DNA of 64,000 bases, from NCBI RefSeq assembly GCF_001189915.1, contig NZ_LFLS01000005.1, positions 169,205 to 233,204 on the forward strand, written 5' to 3'. Position 1 is the first letter of the stretch, and every line of letters starts with the position of its first letter. This DNA is from Herbaspirillum autotrophicum. GTDB lineage: Bacteria; Pseudomonadota; Gammaproteobacteria; Burkholderiales; Burkholderiaceae_D. Positions 36,969-45,622 of this stretch are shown here, in pieces. The notes below the pieces were generated by a model that saw nothing but the letters and a program-made list of their open reading frames with translations, was not told the DNA's origin and ran no database searches. Both the position numbers and the translations under genes were made by a program.

Positions 36969-38144
36969 ATGCCCACCATCGAATTGTATTCGGGAGATAG
37001 TAAGAATCTTGAGCCATCTGAAGAAGTCGTATTGGAATACCTGCTCAAATGGCTGAACGAAGGTGGCATGTCGGCCGTAATTTTCACGAACTTCTGCCTG
37101 GACTCTACGCAGATCGATATCTTGCTCGGCATGGAAGGGAAAACATTTCAGCTGGAAGTCAAAGGCCATCGCGGGATAATAACCGGTCAGCAAAACGGCG
37201 ATTGGACGCGCATCGACAAGAACAACGTCGCCACCTCACAACCAAACGGTTATCGACAGGCGCTTACGGCAAATCAGGTGCTACGGGATCACATGCGCCG
37301 GATTGTCGGTCAAGATGAAAAAGTCGCCTATCCAAATGGCATCGTCGTATTTGAAGGAAATATCGCGCACAAATCAAAAATCTATGGCGACAAGCGCGTC
37401 AGAATCTGCGACCTCGACAAACTGTCAGAGATGTTGTCAATGCCAATATCGAATCATGGCAGTTGGCCGTTAGCGTGGATGCGAATTTTCGCGCAGAAAA
37501 AGGGATTGATTGTCTGTCCTTTGCCATGGGAAACCGATAAATCACCTGACGCCAAGACACTCTCGGAGCCGGTACAGGCATTGCCAGAGTTCGTGCCGCG
37601 CAGCACACAAGTTCAACGCGGTGAGGTAATTACGATAGGCCCGGCGATTTCACAACCTGTGGCCCCGACCGCACATGAGACGAGCACTCTCAGATACCGC
37701 TCCCCTCTGAACCATGGCCGCTCATCCACATTTTCACCTCCACCAAAGCGGAGGCGCCGAATAAGGCAGGCTGCCATCGTCGGCCTGCTTCTTCTCGCCG
37801 TTGCCGCGACCCTGTACCGGACACCAGCAAAAACTGCCGAGCCACTCACCGCAACACCTTCACCGACTTCTATCAAATCGGCGCCGCAACAGACAACTGA
37901 TCGTCCTGTCGCTCGCGCAGAACGGAAACCACCAGTGACAGACCGGCCGGCTGGCAGCAATACCTCCGAAAGGGAGCCTCGAGCGCAAATCAGGACTTTG
38001 CCCACTTTACCTGCAGCTCCTATCAACTGTCCGGCCGGCGTCGACCGGCTTGGCTGTAACGGCAAAGTGGGCGTGCTGCCCTCACCTGAATGTCCGGCCG
38101 GATTTCATGTTTCAGGCGATACATGTGTATGGCAGCAGCGGTAA
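36969..38144 (+). CDS. Membrane-anchored PD-(D/E)XK nuclease-like protein (NERD-like)
   Basis: 391 residues. The N-terminal about 200 residues look like a NERD/Holliday-resolvase-type nuclease domain: Glu19 near the start, and the core motif QIDILL...FQLEVKG giving Asp50, Glu63 and Lys65. A linker rich in basic residues (PPPKRRRRIRQ) leads into one transmembrane segment (about 266-282), then a Pro/Thr-rich stretch and a C-terminal tail with four cysteines (NCPAGV, GCNG, ECPAGF, DTCVW). The layout suggests a nuclease facing the cytosol and a disulfide-bearing tail outside. ATG 36969 is preferred over 36918. Located at the border of an AT-rich accessory stretch. Confidence 0.6.
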   Translation: MPTIELYSGDSKNLEPSEEVVLEYLLKWLNEGGMSAVIFTNFCLDSTQIDILLGMEGKTFQLEVKGHRGIITGQQNGDWTRIDKNNVATSQPNGYRQALTANQVLRDHMRRIVGQDEKVAYPNGIVVFEGNIAHKSKIYGDKRVRICDLDKLSEMLSMPISNHGSWPLAWMRIFAQKKGLIVCPLPWETDKSPDAKTLSEPVQALPEFVPRSTQVQRGEVITIGPAISQPVAPTAHETSTLRYRSPLNHGRSSTFSPPPKRRRRIRQAAIVGLLLLAVAATLYRTPAKTAEPLTATPSPTSIKSAPQQTTDRPVARAERKPPVTDRPAGSNTSEREPRAQIRTLPTLPAAPINCPAGVDRLGCNGKVGVLPSPECPAGFHVSGDTCVWQQR

Positions 38145-38210
38145 GAGCTCATTCCATTCAACTAATTTGCTTGCAAGGATGAGCGAGAAGCCGCTCTCCG
38201 GGAATATGTT

Positions 38211-38690
38211 ATGTTGCCGGTACAGAACGATTTGATTCCATACAACCCACTACCTTCGGACATCATGCTGACCTACGCCATACAAAAAGCCGGCTACGAC
38301 TACGATCAACTTGATCAGCAAGGTGCGATCGATTTCGACGGCTTCATGCACGCCATCAATACCTTCCCATGGGCGGAGCAATTGCGTGCATGGGATGAGA
38401 CGCAGGACGGTCCTTTACCCTCGCTGGTGCTGCAGAACGAAAAGGATGAACGCGCGTTGTGGGTCATGGTGATCGGCAGCGATCTCGGTAACAGTTTCCA
38501 GGTCACTGCCGTTTGGATGCGTCCCCACAAAGGCATGTTCGGCCTCGGCAAGGAAAAAATGGTGCAAGAAACAGCCACGATCGACATCGAACTCCGTCAG
38601 GAACTTGATCAGCTTTGCCGGTTATTTTGTGCGGCTCAATACGAAGACCTGGAGCGGGACGTGGCACGCTTTTCCGAGCGGTCGTCTTGA
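38211..38690 (+). CDS. Hypothetical protein, 159 residues
   Basis: Acidic protein without signal peptide or membrane helix; it contains an alpha/beta pattern (ALWVMVIGSDLGNSFQVTAVWM) and a helical end. Preceded by GGGAATAT. No family recognised. It follows the nuclease-like gene by 66 bp and may be co-transcribed. Confidence 0.6.
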   Translation: MLPVQNDLIPYNPLPSDIMLTYAIQKAGYDYDQLDQQGAIDFDGFMHAINTFPWAEQLRAWDETQDGPLPSLVLQNEKDERALWVMVIGSDLGNSFQVTAVWMRPHKGMFGLGKEKMVQETATIDIELRQELDQLCRLFCAAQYEDLERDVARFSERSS

Positions 38691-39096
38691 TGCGAAAGCA
38701 GAGACTGACGCCATTTATGTGCACCAGCTCAAGCAGAAATCTGAAAACGTAAAGTGAAAGTGAATGGGAGAGTGCAAACTTCTATCAAAAAAATACTAAC
38801 AAACGCAGTGCAATAAGTTCACAGGCTAACCGTCTGTATTATCTCGAATTTATCAGGAATTTAACTCCTCAAGCCTTCATACTTGCAATCGCTTTTGTAT
38901 TGGGAAGCAAGTTCACGTTTAATTTAGACTTCGACAATACGATTCCAACGATTTTTTTGGTGCTGGTCATTTGAGATAGTCGATTGGTTGGGACAATCTA
39001 AAGTTTCCTTCTCTTATTCCGTTGTTCTTAGGGATGGTTAATTTTCTCTTGGTTTTCCGATGATATGTGGCACTACTATTTCACAAGAAAGAAACG
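38691..39096. other. AT-rich gap with decayed gene copy
   Basis: 406 bp without an intact gene. It contains a decayed copy of the small membrane protein that follows at 39097 (listed separately) and otherwise no recognised element. AT content is visibly higher than in the flanking core genes. Confidence 0.45.
38828..38974 (+). pseudogene. Decayed copy of small membrane protein gene
   Basis: Translation in one frame gives YLEFIRNLTPQAFILAI, nearly the same as YLEFLRNLTPQILIITM near the start of the intact gene at 39097. It has no start codon in place and stops at TGA 38972 after about 49 codons. The position, one gene length upstream of the intact copy, suggests tandem duplication and decay of the first copy. 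Confidence 0.7.
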
Positions 39097-39537
39097 ATGA
39101 AAATCTATATTCTCACTGACGGGCGCAAGCAATACTTGGAGTTTTTACGCAATTTGACGCCTCAAATTTTGATCATAACAATGCTCATCATCTCAGGGAG
39201 CAAATTAGATTGGAGTCATATTTCCTTCTCCAATGCAGTAGGGAATTTTTTATTCTGGGGCCTACTCGCTATTTTCATAACCGCAGCATGGGCGAACAGC
39301 GCAGAATTTTTAGCGACTGCTCTTAACGATATTGAAAAAAGGAAGAAAAATTTGGATCCTAATTTCAAAAACATGACGCTCTATGAAAAAATTAAATACG
39401 CGTCGAACCACCATATGCGACTTCTTTTGGAGATTGTCGTCACTATGGTAATTATTGAATTAGGATTGGCTTCGGTGATAATTGTTGGAATTGGGAATGG
39501 ACAAAATTTCCTTCGTCTTTTATCTCACTCAACATAA
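39097..39537 (+). CDS. Hypothetical two-helix membrane protein
   Basis: 146 residues; hydrophobic segments at about 20-40 and 48-70, and a third near the C terminus (LLEIVVTMVIIELGLASVIIVGI), with a charged middle (DIEKRKKNLDPNFKNM). Its gene is AT-rich compared with the surrounding core genes. A poor GAAAGAAAC site precedes ATG 39097. Family unrecognised. A decayed copy precedes it and tRNA-Gly follows, so it looks like accessory DNA. Confidence 0.55.
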   Translation: MKIYILTDGRKQYLEFLRNLTPQILIITMLIISGSKLDWSHISFSNAVGNFLFWGLLAIFITAAWANSAEFLATALNDIEKRKKNLDPNFKNMTLYEKIKYASNHHMRLLLEIVVTMVIIELGLASVIIVGIGNGQNFLRLLSHST

Positions 39538-39718
39538 ACTGAGATGTGGCTAATTTACTTTTTACCCTTATGCGGTTCAAATCCAATCTCGATTGTCCCA
39601 TCTGCTAAGTTAGTTAATGCTGACGTTAAAAATCTCACTCCAACCATACCAGTAATGTCCCCAGCAATTTCCAACGTCAGAAATAACCACCCGTAACCCG
39701 GTATAATCCCTACCCAAC

Positions 39719-39792
39719 GCGGGTGTAGCTCAATGGCAGAGCAGAAGCTTCCCAAGCTTACGACGAGGGTTCGATTCCCTTCACCCGCTCCA
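39719..39792 (+). tRNA. tRNA-Gly (anticodon CCC)
   Basis: 74 nt including the encoded CCA. The acceptor stem GCGGGTG pairs with CACCCGC, the anticodon loop is TTCCCAA (anticodon CCC), the T-arm has GGTTCGATTCC, and the D-arm GCTCAATGGCAGAGC. It closely resembles E. coli tRNA-Gly(CCC). It separates the accessory stretch from trmB. Confidence 0.95.
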
Positions 39793-39872
39793 CTTTGGCG
39801 GCGGCTGCATCTGGTCAATATTCCCATATTTCATTGCGCGCCCTTCGAATCAACCGTTTCACGAGTCATTGC

Positions 39873-40583
39873 ATGTCAGAAAACAAATCCGGCAAACCGC
39901 TTTTTTACGATCCGACTGAGCATCGCATCCGCAGTTTCGTGACGCGCGCCGGTCGCTTGTCGGGGGCGCAGGCGCGGTCGATTGAAGAGTTGGGGCCGAA
40001 GTTCATGATTCCTTATGCCAAGGAAACACTGGATCTCGATCAGGCGTTCGGCCGTGCGGCGCCGACCATTTTTGAAATCGGTTTCGGCATGGGCGAGACC
40101 AGCGCCAAAATTTCGGCGGGCATGCCGGACAAGAATTTCATCGGCGTGGAAGTGCATACGCCCGGTGTCGGCAGTCTGCTCAAGCTGATCGGTGAGCTGG
40201 AGTTGTCCAACCAGCGCATCATCCAGCATGATGCCGTGGAAGTGCTGACGCACATGATTGCACCGAATTCGCTGGCGGGCGCGCATGTGTTTTTCCCTGA
40301 TCCGTGGCACAAGGCGCGGCACAACAAGCGCCGGCTGATTCAGGGACCGCTGGTCAGTCTGCTGGCGTCGCGTATCGCACCGGGTGGTTATCTGCATTGC
40401 GCTACCGACTGGCAGGAATACGCCGAGCAAATGCTGGAAGTGTTGAGCGCCGAGCCGACGCTCAAGAATACTGCCGAGGGTTACGCGCCGCGTCCCGATT
40501 ACCGGCCGGTGACCAAGTTTGAAAACCGTGGTCTGCGCCTGGGACATGGCGTGTGGGATCTGGTATTCAGCAAGCAAGCCTGA
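39873..40583 (+). CDS. trmB: tRNA (guanine-N7-)-methyltransferase
   Basis: 236 residues with the SAM-binding motif [14 protein letters not shown] and the TrmB-specific [14 protein letters not shown] loop, followed by [16 protein letters not shown]. It methylates G46 of tRNAs. ATG 39873 matches the expected N terminus (preceding residues lack homology). Convergent with recQ. Confidence 0.95.
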   Translation: MSENKSGKPLFYDPTEHRIRSFVTRAGRLSGAQARSIEELGPKFMIPYAKETLDLDQAFGRAAPTIFEIGFGMGETSAKISAGMPDKNFIGVEVHTPGVGSLLKLIGELELSNQRIIQHDAVEVLTHMIAPNSLAGAHVFFPDPWHKARHNKRRLIQGPLVSLLASRIAPGGYLHCATDWQEYAEQMLEVLSAEPTLKNTAEGYAPRPDYRPVTKFENRGLRLGHGVWDLVFSKQA

Positions 40584-40654
40584 GGCGCATCTCAGGTTCG
40601 ACGCGGGACCGGGCACTGATATAGTTCAGGCGCCCCGGTCCGCTACAGGCACTG

Positions 40655-42493
40655 TCAGCCCGACAATTCTGCCATCAGCGCAATGATTTCCGCACCGTAA
40701 GTTTCCAGTTTCTTTTCGCCGACACCGGTCACGCCGCGCAGGTCGTCGAGCGAGCCGGGGTTGGCTTTGGCGATTTCGCGCATGGTGCTGTCGTGGAAGA
40801 TGACGTAGGCCGGCACATTGTGTTTGCGCGCGGTTTCCATGCGCCACCAGCGCAGCTTTTCGAACAACACCTGTTCGGCGGCAGACAAATCGGTTTCCAC
40901 ATAGCCGCTCCTGGATGAGCTGCGTTTTTGCTTGACCGGTTTCTGGTATTGCCGCAACTGCACTTTCTGTTCGCCGCGCAATACCGGCCGCGCTTCATCG
41001 GTGAGTTTCAGCGCGCTGTAGGATTCATGATCAACCGTCAGCAAACCGAGTGCGATGGTCTGGCGCAAGATGGCGCGCCATTCGGCTTCGCTGCGGTCGC
41101 TGCCGATACCGAATACGGATAACTGGTCATGCCGCCATTGCTTGATCTTGTCGGAATCGATGCCGCGCAAGACTTCCACCACGTGGCCCGGCGCAAAACG
41201 TTGCTCGACCCGGTACACCGCCGACAACAGTTTTTGCACCATGACCGTGGCGTCGAACGACACCGGCGGCGTCATGCAGATATCGCAGTTGCCGCAGGGC
41301 TTGGCTTGTTCGCCGAAATATTCCAGCAACCGCATGCGCCGGCAATGCAAGGTTTCGCACAGGCCGAGCATGGCATCGAGCTTGGTGCCGAGCACCCGCT
41401 TGAAGGTATCGTCGGCTTCCGATTCGGCAATCATGCGCCGCTGCTGCACCACGTCTTGCAGGCCATACGCCATCCAGGCATTGGCCGGGGCGCCGTCGCG
41501 ACCGGCCCGGCCGGTTTCCTGATAGTAGCCTTCGATACTCTTGGGCAAATCCAGATGGGCGACGAAGCGCACGTCCGGTTTATCGATCCCCATGCCGAAT
41601 GCAATCGTCGCCACCATCACGATTTTTTCTTCACGCAGAAAGCGCGCCTGATTGGCCGTGCGTTTCGCGTATTCCATGCCGGCGTGATACGGCAAGGCAT
41701 TGAGGCCGTTCTGATTGAGAAAGTCGGCGATTTCTTCGACCTTCTTGCGCGACAGGCAATACACGATGCCAGCGTCATCCGCGTGTTCGCTTTCGATGAA
41801 GTCCAGCAATTGCTTGCGGCCGTTGGCCTTTTCCACGATCTGGTAGCGGATGTTGGGGCGGTCGAACGAGGAGACGAATTGACGCGCCTGCTCCAGTTGC
41901 AGGCGATGAATGATTTCTTCGCGGGTCTGCTGGTCGGCGGTGGCGGTGAGCGCGATGCGCGGCACATCGGGAAAGCGTTCATGCAGCACCGACAGCTTGA
42001 TGTATTCAGGCCGGAAGTCGTGGCCCCATTGCGATACGCAGTGCGCCTCGTCAATCGCGAACAGCGAAATGCGCGCCGCTTGCAGCAGTTCCAGGCAACG
42101 CGGCGTCATCAGGCGTTCGGGCGCGACATACAACACATCGATATCGCCGCTGCGCACACGGCGCTCGATCTGCATCGATTCATCGAAGGTCTGGGTCGAA
42201 TTGAGGAAGGCGGCGCGCACGCCGACTTCGGCCAGCGCGTCGACCTGATCCTGCATCAGCGCGATCAGCGGCGACACCACCACGCCGAGACCGTCGCGCA
42301 CCAGTGCCGGAATCTGATAACACAGGGACTTGCCGCCACCAGTCGGCATCAGTACCAGGGCGTCGCCGCCCTGTACGACGTGATGCACGATATCGGCCTG
42401 CTGCCCGCGAAACGATGAATAGCCGAATACCGTTTCGAGAATGTGCAGCGCCTGCGCTTGCTGGTCTTGCGACTTGTGTTCAGTAACTGTCAT
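40655..42493 (-). CDS. recQ: ATP-dependent DNA helicase RecQ
   Basis: 612 residues with complete RecQ layout: Walker A TGGGKS (51-56), DEAH box (148-151), helicase C domain (YYQETGRAGRDG), RecQ zinc-binding Cys cluster (CRRMRLLEYF...CGNCDIC), winged helix and a C-terminal HRDC domain (LRWWRMETARKHNVPAYVIF). It unwinds DNA 3'-5' in recombination repair. The ATG directly follows the TAA of the upstream UppP-like gene, so expression is probably coupled. Confidence 0.96.
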   Translation of the reverse strand: MTVTEHKSQDQQAQALHILETVFGYSSFRGQQADIVHHVVQGGDALVLMPTGGGKSLCYQIPALVRDGLGVVVSPLIALMQDQVDALAEVGVRAAFLNSTQTFDESMQIERRVRSGDIDVLYVAPERLMTPRCLELLQAARISLFAIDEAHCVSQWGHDFRPEYIKLSVLHERFPDVPRIALTATADQQTREEIIHRLQLEQARQFVSSFDRPNIRYQIVEKANGRKQLLDFIESEHADDAGIVYCLSRKKVEEIADFLNQNGLNALPYHAGMEYAKRTANQARFLREEKIVMVATIAFGMGIDKPDVRFVAHLDLPKSIEGYYQETGRAGRDGAPANAWMAYGLQDVVQQRRMIAESEADDTFKRVLGTKLDAMLGLCETLHCRRMRLLEYFGEQAKPCGNCDICMTPPVSFDATVMVQKLLSAVYRVEQRFAPGHVVEVLRGIDSDKIKQWRHDQLSVFGIGSDRSEAEWRAILRQTIALGLLTVDHESYSALKLTDEARPVLRGEQKVQLRQYQKPVKQKRSSSRSGYVETDLSAAEQVLFEKLRWWRMETARKHNVPAYVIFHDSTMREIAKANPGSLDDLRGVTGVGEKKLETYGAEIIALMAELSG

Positions 42494-43366
42494 TTATTGC
42501 AGGAATCCGTTGCCGACGGCAACCAAAAGAAATACACCCAACAGCGCCCGATACACAATGAAGGGCCAGGTCGAGAAGCGTTCCAGGAATTTCATCAAGC
42601 CCCAGATCGCACAAAATGCCGATACGCTGGCGACCACCAGGCCGAACAGCAGCAACGACCACGCATGCGCCGGAATCTGCGCGTGCAGCAATACCCAGAT
42701 TTCCTTGAGTCCGGCCAAGGCAATCGCCGGCAAACCCAACAAGAAGGAAAAGCGCGCTGCTTCTTCACGCTTGAAATTCAGGAACAAGGCCGCGGTGAGC
42801 GTGGAGCCGGAACGCGATACGCCCGGAATCAACGCCCCCACCTGAGCGATGCCGACGATCAGGGCATCGCGCAAACGCATTTCACCCACTGTGCGTTTGT
42901 GCTTGCACACCAGCTCGGCAATCGCCAGCAAGACCGCCATGGCGATGCACGAATAACCGATCACCGACAGACTGCGCAACGGCGAGCCGCAACTGTTGAG
43001 CACATGCGACAGTGCCAGCCCGGCAATGCCGATCGGTATCGTCGCCAGCACGATCGCTACTGCCAGCCTGAACATCGGATGCTGGAAGTCACGTCGCTGC
43101 CAGGCACCGATGCTGCCGGTAGTGACGGCGCTGACATCGCGCCAGAAGTAACTGACCACTGCGGCCAGTGCCGCCAGTTGCATCGCAGCGGAAAACGCTG
43201 AACCCGGATCATGCCAGCCCAGCACCGCCGGCACAATGCGCATATGCGCAGTGGATGAAATCGGCAGCAACTCGGTGATGCCCTGAATGATGCCGAGTAT
43301 GCCGATCTGCACATAATCGAGCGATGCGAAACCGATATCGAGACCGGCGCTGCAAACATTTGCCAT
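42494..43366 (-). CDS. UppP/BacA-family phosphatase, paralog 2
   Basis: 290 residues with eight or so membrane helices. UppP motifs are present: GIIQGITELLPISSTAHMRI and PGVSRSGSTLT, with catalytic Glu, His and Arg conserved. The family dephosphorylates undecaprenyl diphosphate to recycle the cell-wall lipid carrier. It is a divergent paralog of the protein encoded at 43468, so its role may differ in substrate or condition. It lies upstream of recQ with zero spacing (TAA then ATG). Confidence 0.85.
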   Translation of the reverse strand: MANVCSAGLDIGFASLDYVQIGILGIIQGITELLPISSTAHMRIVPAVLGWHDPGSAFSAAMQLAALAAVVSYFWRDVSAVTTGSIGAWQRRDFQHPMFRLAVAIVLATIPIGIAGLALSHVLNSCGSPLRSLSVIGYSCIAMAVLLAIAELVCKHKRTVGEMRLRDALIVGIAQVGALIPGVSRSGSTLTAALFLNFKREEAARFSFLLGLPAIALAGLKEIWVLLHAQIPAHAWSLLLFGLVVASVSAFCAIWGLMKFLERFSTWPFIVYRALLGVFLLVAVGNGFLQ

Positions 43367-43430
43367 GGATCACTCCGCTTAACTACTTCATTACTACGTC
43401 ATTCCTGCTTCGATACCGTTTCGATTACTG

Positions 43431-43456
43431 CTGCAGCACTTGCCGCCGTGCTGCAG
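43431..43456. repeat. Hairpin between the two uppP genes
   Basis: CTGCAGCAC pairs with GTGCTGCAG across an 8-base loop. It is located in the 101-bp gap between the upstream and downstream phosphatase genes. There is no T run, so it is not a standard terminator; it may stabilise or attenuate the transcript. Confidence 0.45.
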
Positions 43457-43467
43457 TGGCGACCGTT

Positions 43468-44316
43468 TTATTCCACCCAGGCCACGGTGCCGGTATAGGC
43501 GGTCGCCAGAATCACCAGACCGAACACGATGCGATACCAGGCAAAGATGGTGAAGTCATGCGAGCTGATGTAACGCAGCAACCAGCGCACGCACAGGAAC
43601 GCAGAAACGAAGGCGGCGACGGTACCGATGGTGAACAGTGGCGCATCGGCGGCAGTCAGCAATGCGCGTTCTTTATAGAGCGAATAGATGGTGGCCGCGA
43701 ACAGCGTCGGAATCGCCAGAAAGAAGGAAAACTCGGTCGCTGCTTTGCGCGACAGACCGAACATCATGCCGCCGATGATGGTGGCGCCGGAACGGCTGGT
43801 GCCGGGAATCAGGGCAAAGGCCTGGGCGCAGCCAACCTTGAGCGCGTCCAGCGGGGTCATGTCATCTACCGAATCGATGCGCGTAAAACCAACGCGGCCT
43901 TTGTTGCGACGTTCCACCCACAGAATGATCAGACCGCCGACGATGAAGGCGATGGCCACCGGCACCGGTGCAAACAGCACGGCCTTGATCTTTTTGCTGA
44001 ACAACAGGCCGAGAATGGCAGCCGGCAGGAACGCGATGATCAGGTTGATCACCAGGCGCTGCGCCTTGCGGTCGGTAAACAAACCGCCGAGCACGCCGGC
44101 GATGCGGACCCGGTATTCCCAGCACACCGCCAGAATGGCACCGGCCTGGATCACGATTTCAAAGACATCGACTTTTTCCTTGGAGAAACCCGGTCCGGCA
44201 AAATTGAGCAGGCTGCCGGCCAGAATCAGGTGGCCGGTCGAGGAAATCGGAAGGAATTCGGTCAGACCTTCGACGATGCCCATGATCAGGGCTTTGAGAG
44301 CGAGTATTGTATCCAT
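43468..44316 (-). CDS. uppP: Undecaprenyl-diphosphatase
   Basis: 282 residues, closely matching UppP/Bac[21 protein letters not shown] near 13-32 (catalytic Glu and His), [13 protein letters not shown] near 170-182 (catalytic Arg). Multispanning inner-membrane enzyme that converts undecaprenyl diphosphate to undecaprenyl phosphate; overexpression gives bacitracin resistance. ATG 44316 gives the standard N terminus [17 protein letters not shown]; a frame extending 36 codons upstream has no homology. Confidence 0.94.
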   Translation of the reverse strand: MDTILALKALIMGIVEGLTEFLPISSTGHLILAGSLLNFAGPGFSKEKVDVFEIVIQAGAILAVCWEYRVRIAGVLGGLFTDRKAQRLVINLIIAFLPAAILGLLFSKKIKAVLFAPVPVAIAFIVGGLIILWVERRNKGRVGFTRIDSVDDMTPLDALKVGCAQAFALIPGTSRSGATIIGGMMFGLSRKAATEFSFFLAIPTLFAATIYSLYKERALLTAADAPLFTIGTVAAFVSAFLCVRWLLRYISSHDFTIFAWYRIVFGLVILATAYTGTVAWVE

Positions 44317-44454
44317 GCCGGGGAGGGGATGAGGTTCAACAAAAGTCGACGTGATTGCCGAGCGAAGCCGGTATTTTACCGGGCCGGCGTTTCCCATGTA
44401 GCTTTTTGCAATATATGGCGCCAAACCGGCCGCCCGCCGTCAGTTGCGGCGGTG

Positions 44455-44712
44455 TCAGTGCGGCGCGGTCAGCAATTCCAGTTGCGCCAGCCACTGAATC
44501 GCCTGCGGCCGTGAACTGCCGCACATTTCCGCCGACGCCTGCAAACCCGAGCAACAGGCCGGCCGCTCAGGCTGGCCAAAGATGGCGCAGCGCAAGTCAT
44601 CCATCAACTGTATACAAGGCACGCCCGCCGGCTTGCCGTGCGGCATGCCCGGAATCGGACTGGAAATCGAAGGCGCGGTACAGCATGCGCCGCATTGGGG
44701 GCGGCAATCCAT
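44455..44712 (-). CDS. YkgJ-family cysteine-cluster protein
   Basis: 85 residues with the conserved signature [11 protein letters not shown] at its start, then [27 protein letters not shown] and MCG. Family members bind metal (Fe-S or zinc) through about eight cysteines; their function is not established. ATG 44712 is chosen since the motif begins there, though an upstream ATG (44751) is in frame. Confidence 0.82.
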   Translation of the reverse strand: MDCRPQCGACCTAPSISSPIPGMPHGKPAGVPCIQLMDDLRCAIFGQPERPACCSGLQASAEMCGSSRPQAIQWLAQLELLTAPH

Positions 44713-44955
44713 AAATGAGATGGGGGATATGTGATGTCGGTTAAGCAACATGACATATCAATGCCCTGCTGCACGGCTCGCATTTTACCTGCATCGCCAG
44801 CTACCGGAGATATCAGACGCCTCAAGACGCCGGTGCATCCTCTCTTTGATCCTTGACGGCTTGCAAATTGCCACTTACATTGCTGACTCCTCGGTTATTA
44901 ACCCGTTATCGGCGGCCTGCCAGTGATTGCGGCCAGCTCCGGTACTGCCCCGCCC

Positions 44956-45591
44956 ATGTCACAGTCTGCCAAAGAACCACGATGGGAACGCCGCAAAGAC
45001 GCGCGGCCGCAAGAATTGCTGGCGGCGGCGCTGGATTTGTTTGTCGAGCGCGGCTTTGCCGCTACCCGGCTGGAAGACGTGGCCAGGCATGCCGGCGTCT
45101 CCAAGGGCACGCTGTATTTGTATTTCGAAAACAAGGAAAGCCTGTTCAAGTCGGTGGTGCGTACCAATATGTTGCCCCTGCTGGAAGAAGCCGAAGGCGT
45201 GGTAGATCAGTTTCAGGGCAACAGCGCCGATCTGTTTCGCGATGTGATCCTCGGTTGGTGGGCGGCGGTGGCAGATACAAAATTAAACGGTATTTCCAAA
45301 TTGATGATGGCAGAATCCGGTAACTTCCCGGAACTGGCGCAGTTTTATCATGCAGAAGTCATTACCCGTTGCGATGCCGTGATCGTGCGCATGCTGGAGC
45401 GCGGCATACAGCGCGGAGAATTCCGCGGCATCAATCCGGAACAGATGAAGAAAGTGATCGTCGCCCCGGTATTGATGCTGATGCTGTGGAGCGAGTCCTT
45501 CGGGCCCTGCAGCATCGACCTGATTTCGCCGCAGGATTTTTTACGCAACTTCATTGACCTGTGCCTGAACGGCTTGCTGGTATCCAAATAA
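44956..45591 (+). CDS. TetR-family regulator of RND pump 1
   Basis: 211 residues. The N-terminal DNA-binding domain shows AALDLFVERGFAATRLEDV and HAGVSKGTLYLYFENKESLF, as in AcrR-like repressors; the rest is a helical ligand-binding domain. It lies 31 bp upstream of and in the same direction as the RND adaptor gene, so it probably represses its own operon. No operator palindrome was recognised in its upstream region. A GTG 11 codons upstream is also in frame. Confidence 0.9.
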   Translation: MSQSAKEPRWERRKDARPQELLAAALDLFVERGFAATRLEDVARHAGVSKGTLYLYFENKESLFKSVVRTNMLPLLEEAEGVVDQFQGNSADLFRDVILGWWAAVADTKLNGISKLMMAESGNFPELAQFYHAEVITRCDAVIVRMLERGIQRGEFRGINPEQMKKVIVAPVLMLMLWSESFGPCSIDLISPQDFLRNFIDLCLNGLLVSK

Positions 45592-45622
45592 AATTTATAA
45601 AGAGCAGACTATCTCAACCGCC

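Noticed and set aside
39555..39827. Minus-strand open frame of 90 codons covering tRNA-Gly
   Set aside because: Its N-terminal part is the antisense translation of the tRNA gene ([14 protein letters not shown] artefact), a well-known false gene.
40584..40654. Imperfect GGACCGGG...CCCGGTCC inverted repeat between trmB and recQ
   Set aside because: Possible bidirectional terminator, but there is no T run and pairing is interrupted, so it is not listed as a feature.
41129..42418. 429-codon + strand open frame over recQ
   Set aside because: Antisense to a certain helicase gene; composition His/Arg/Asp-rich, no motifs.
43324..44514. 396-codon + strand open frame over uppP
   Set aside because: It is the antisense shadow of the membrane protein gene: Gln/Asp/Arg-rich, low-complexity, no family resemblance.
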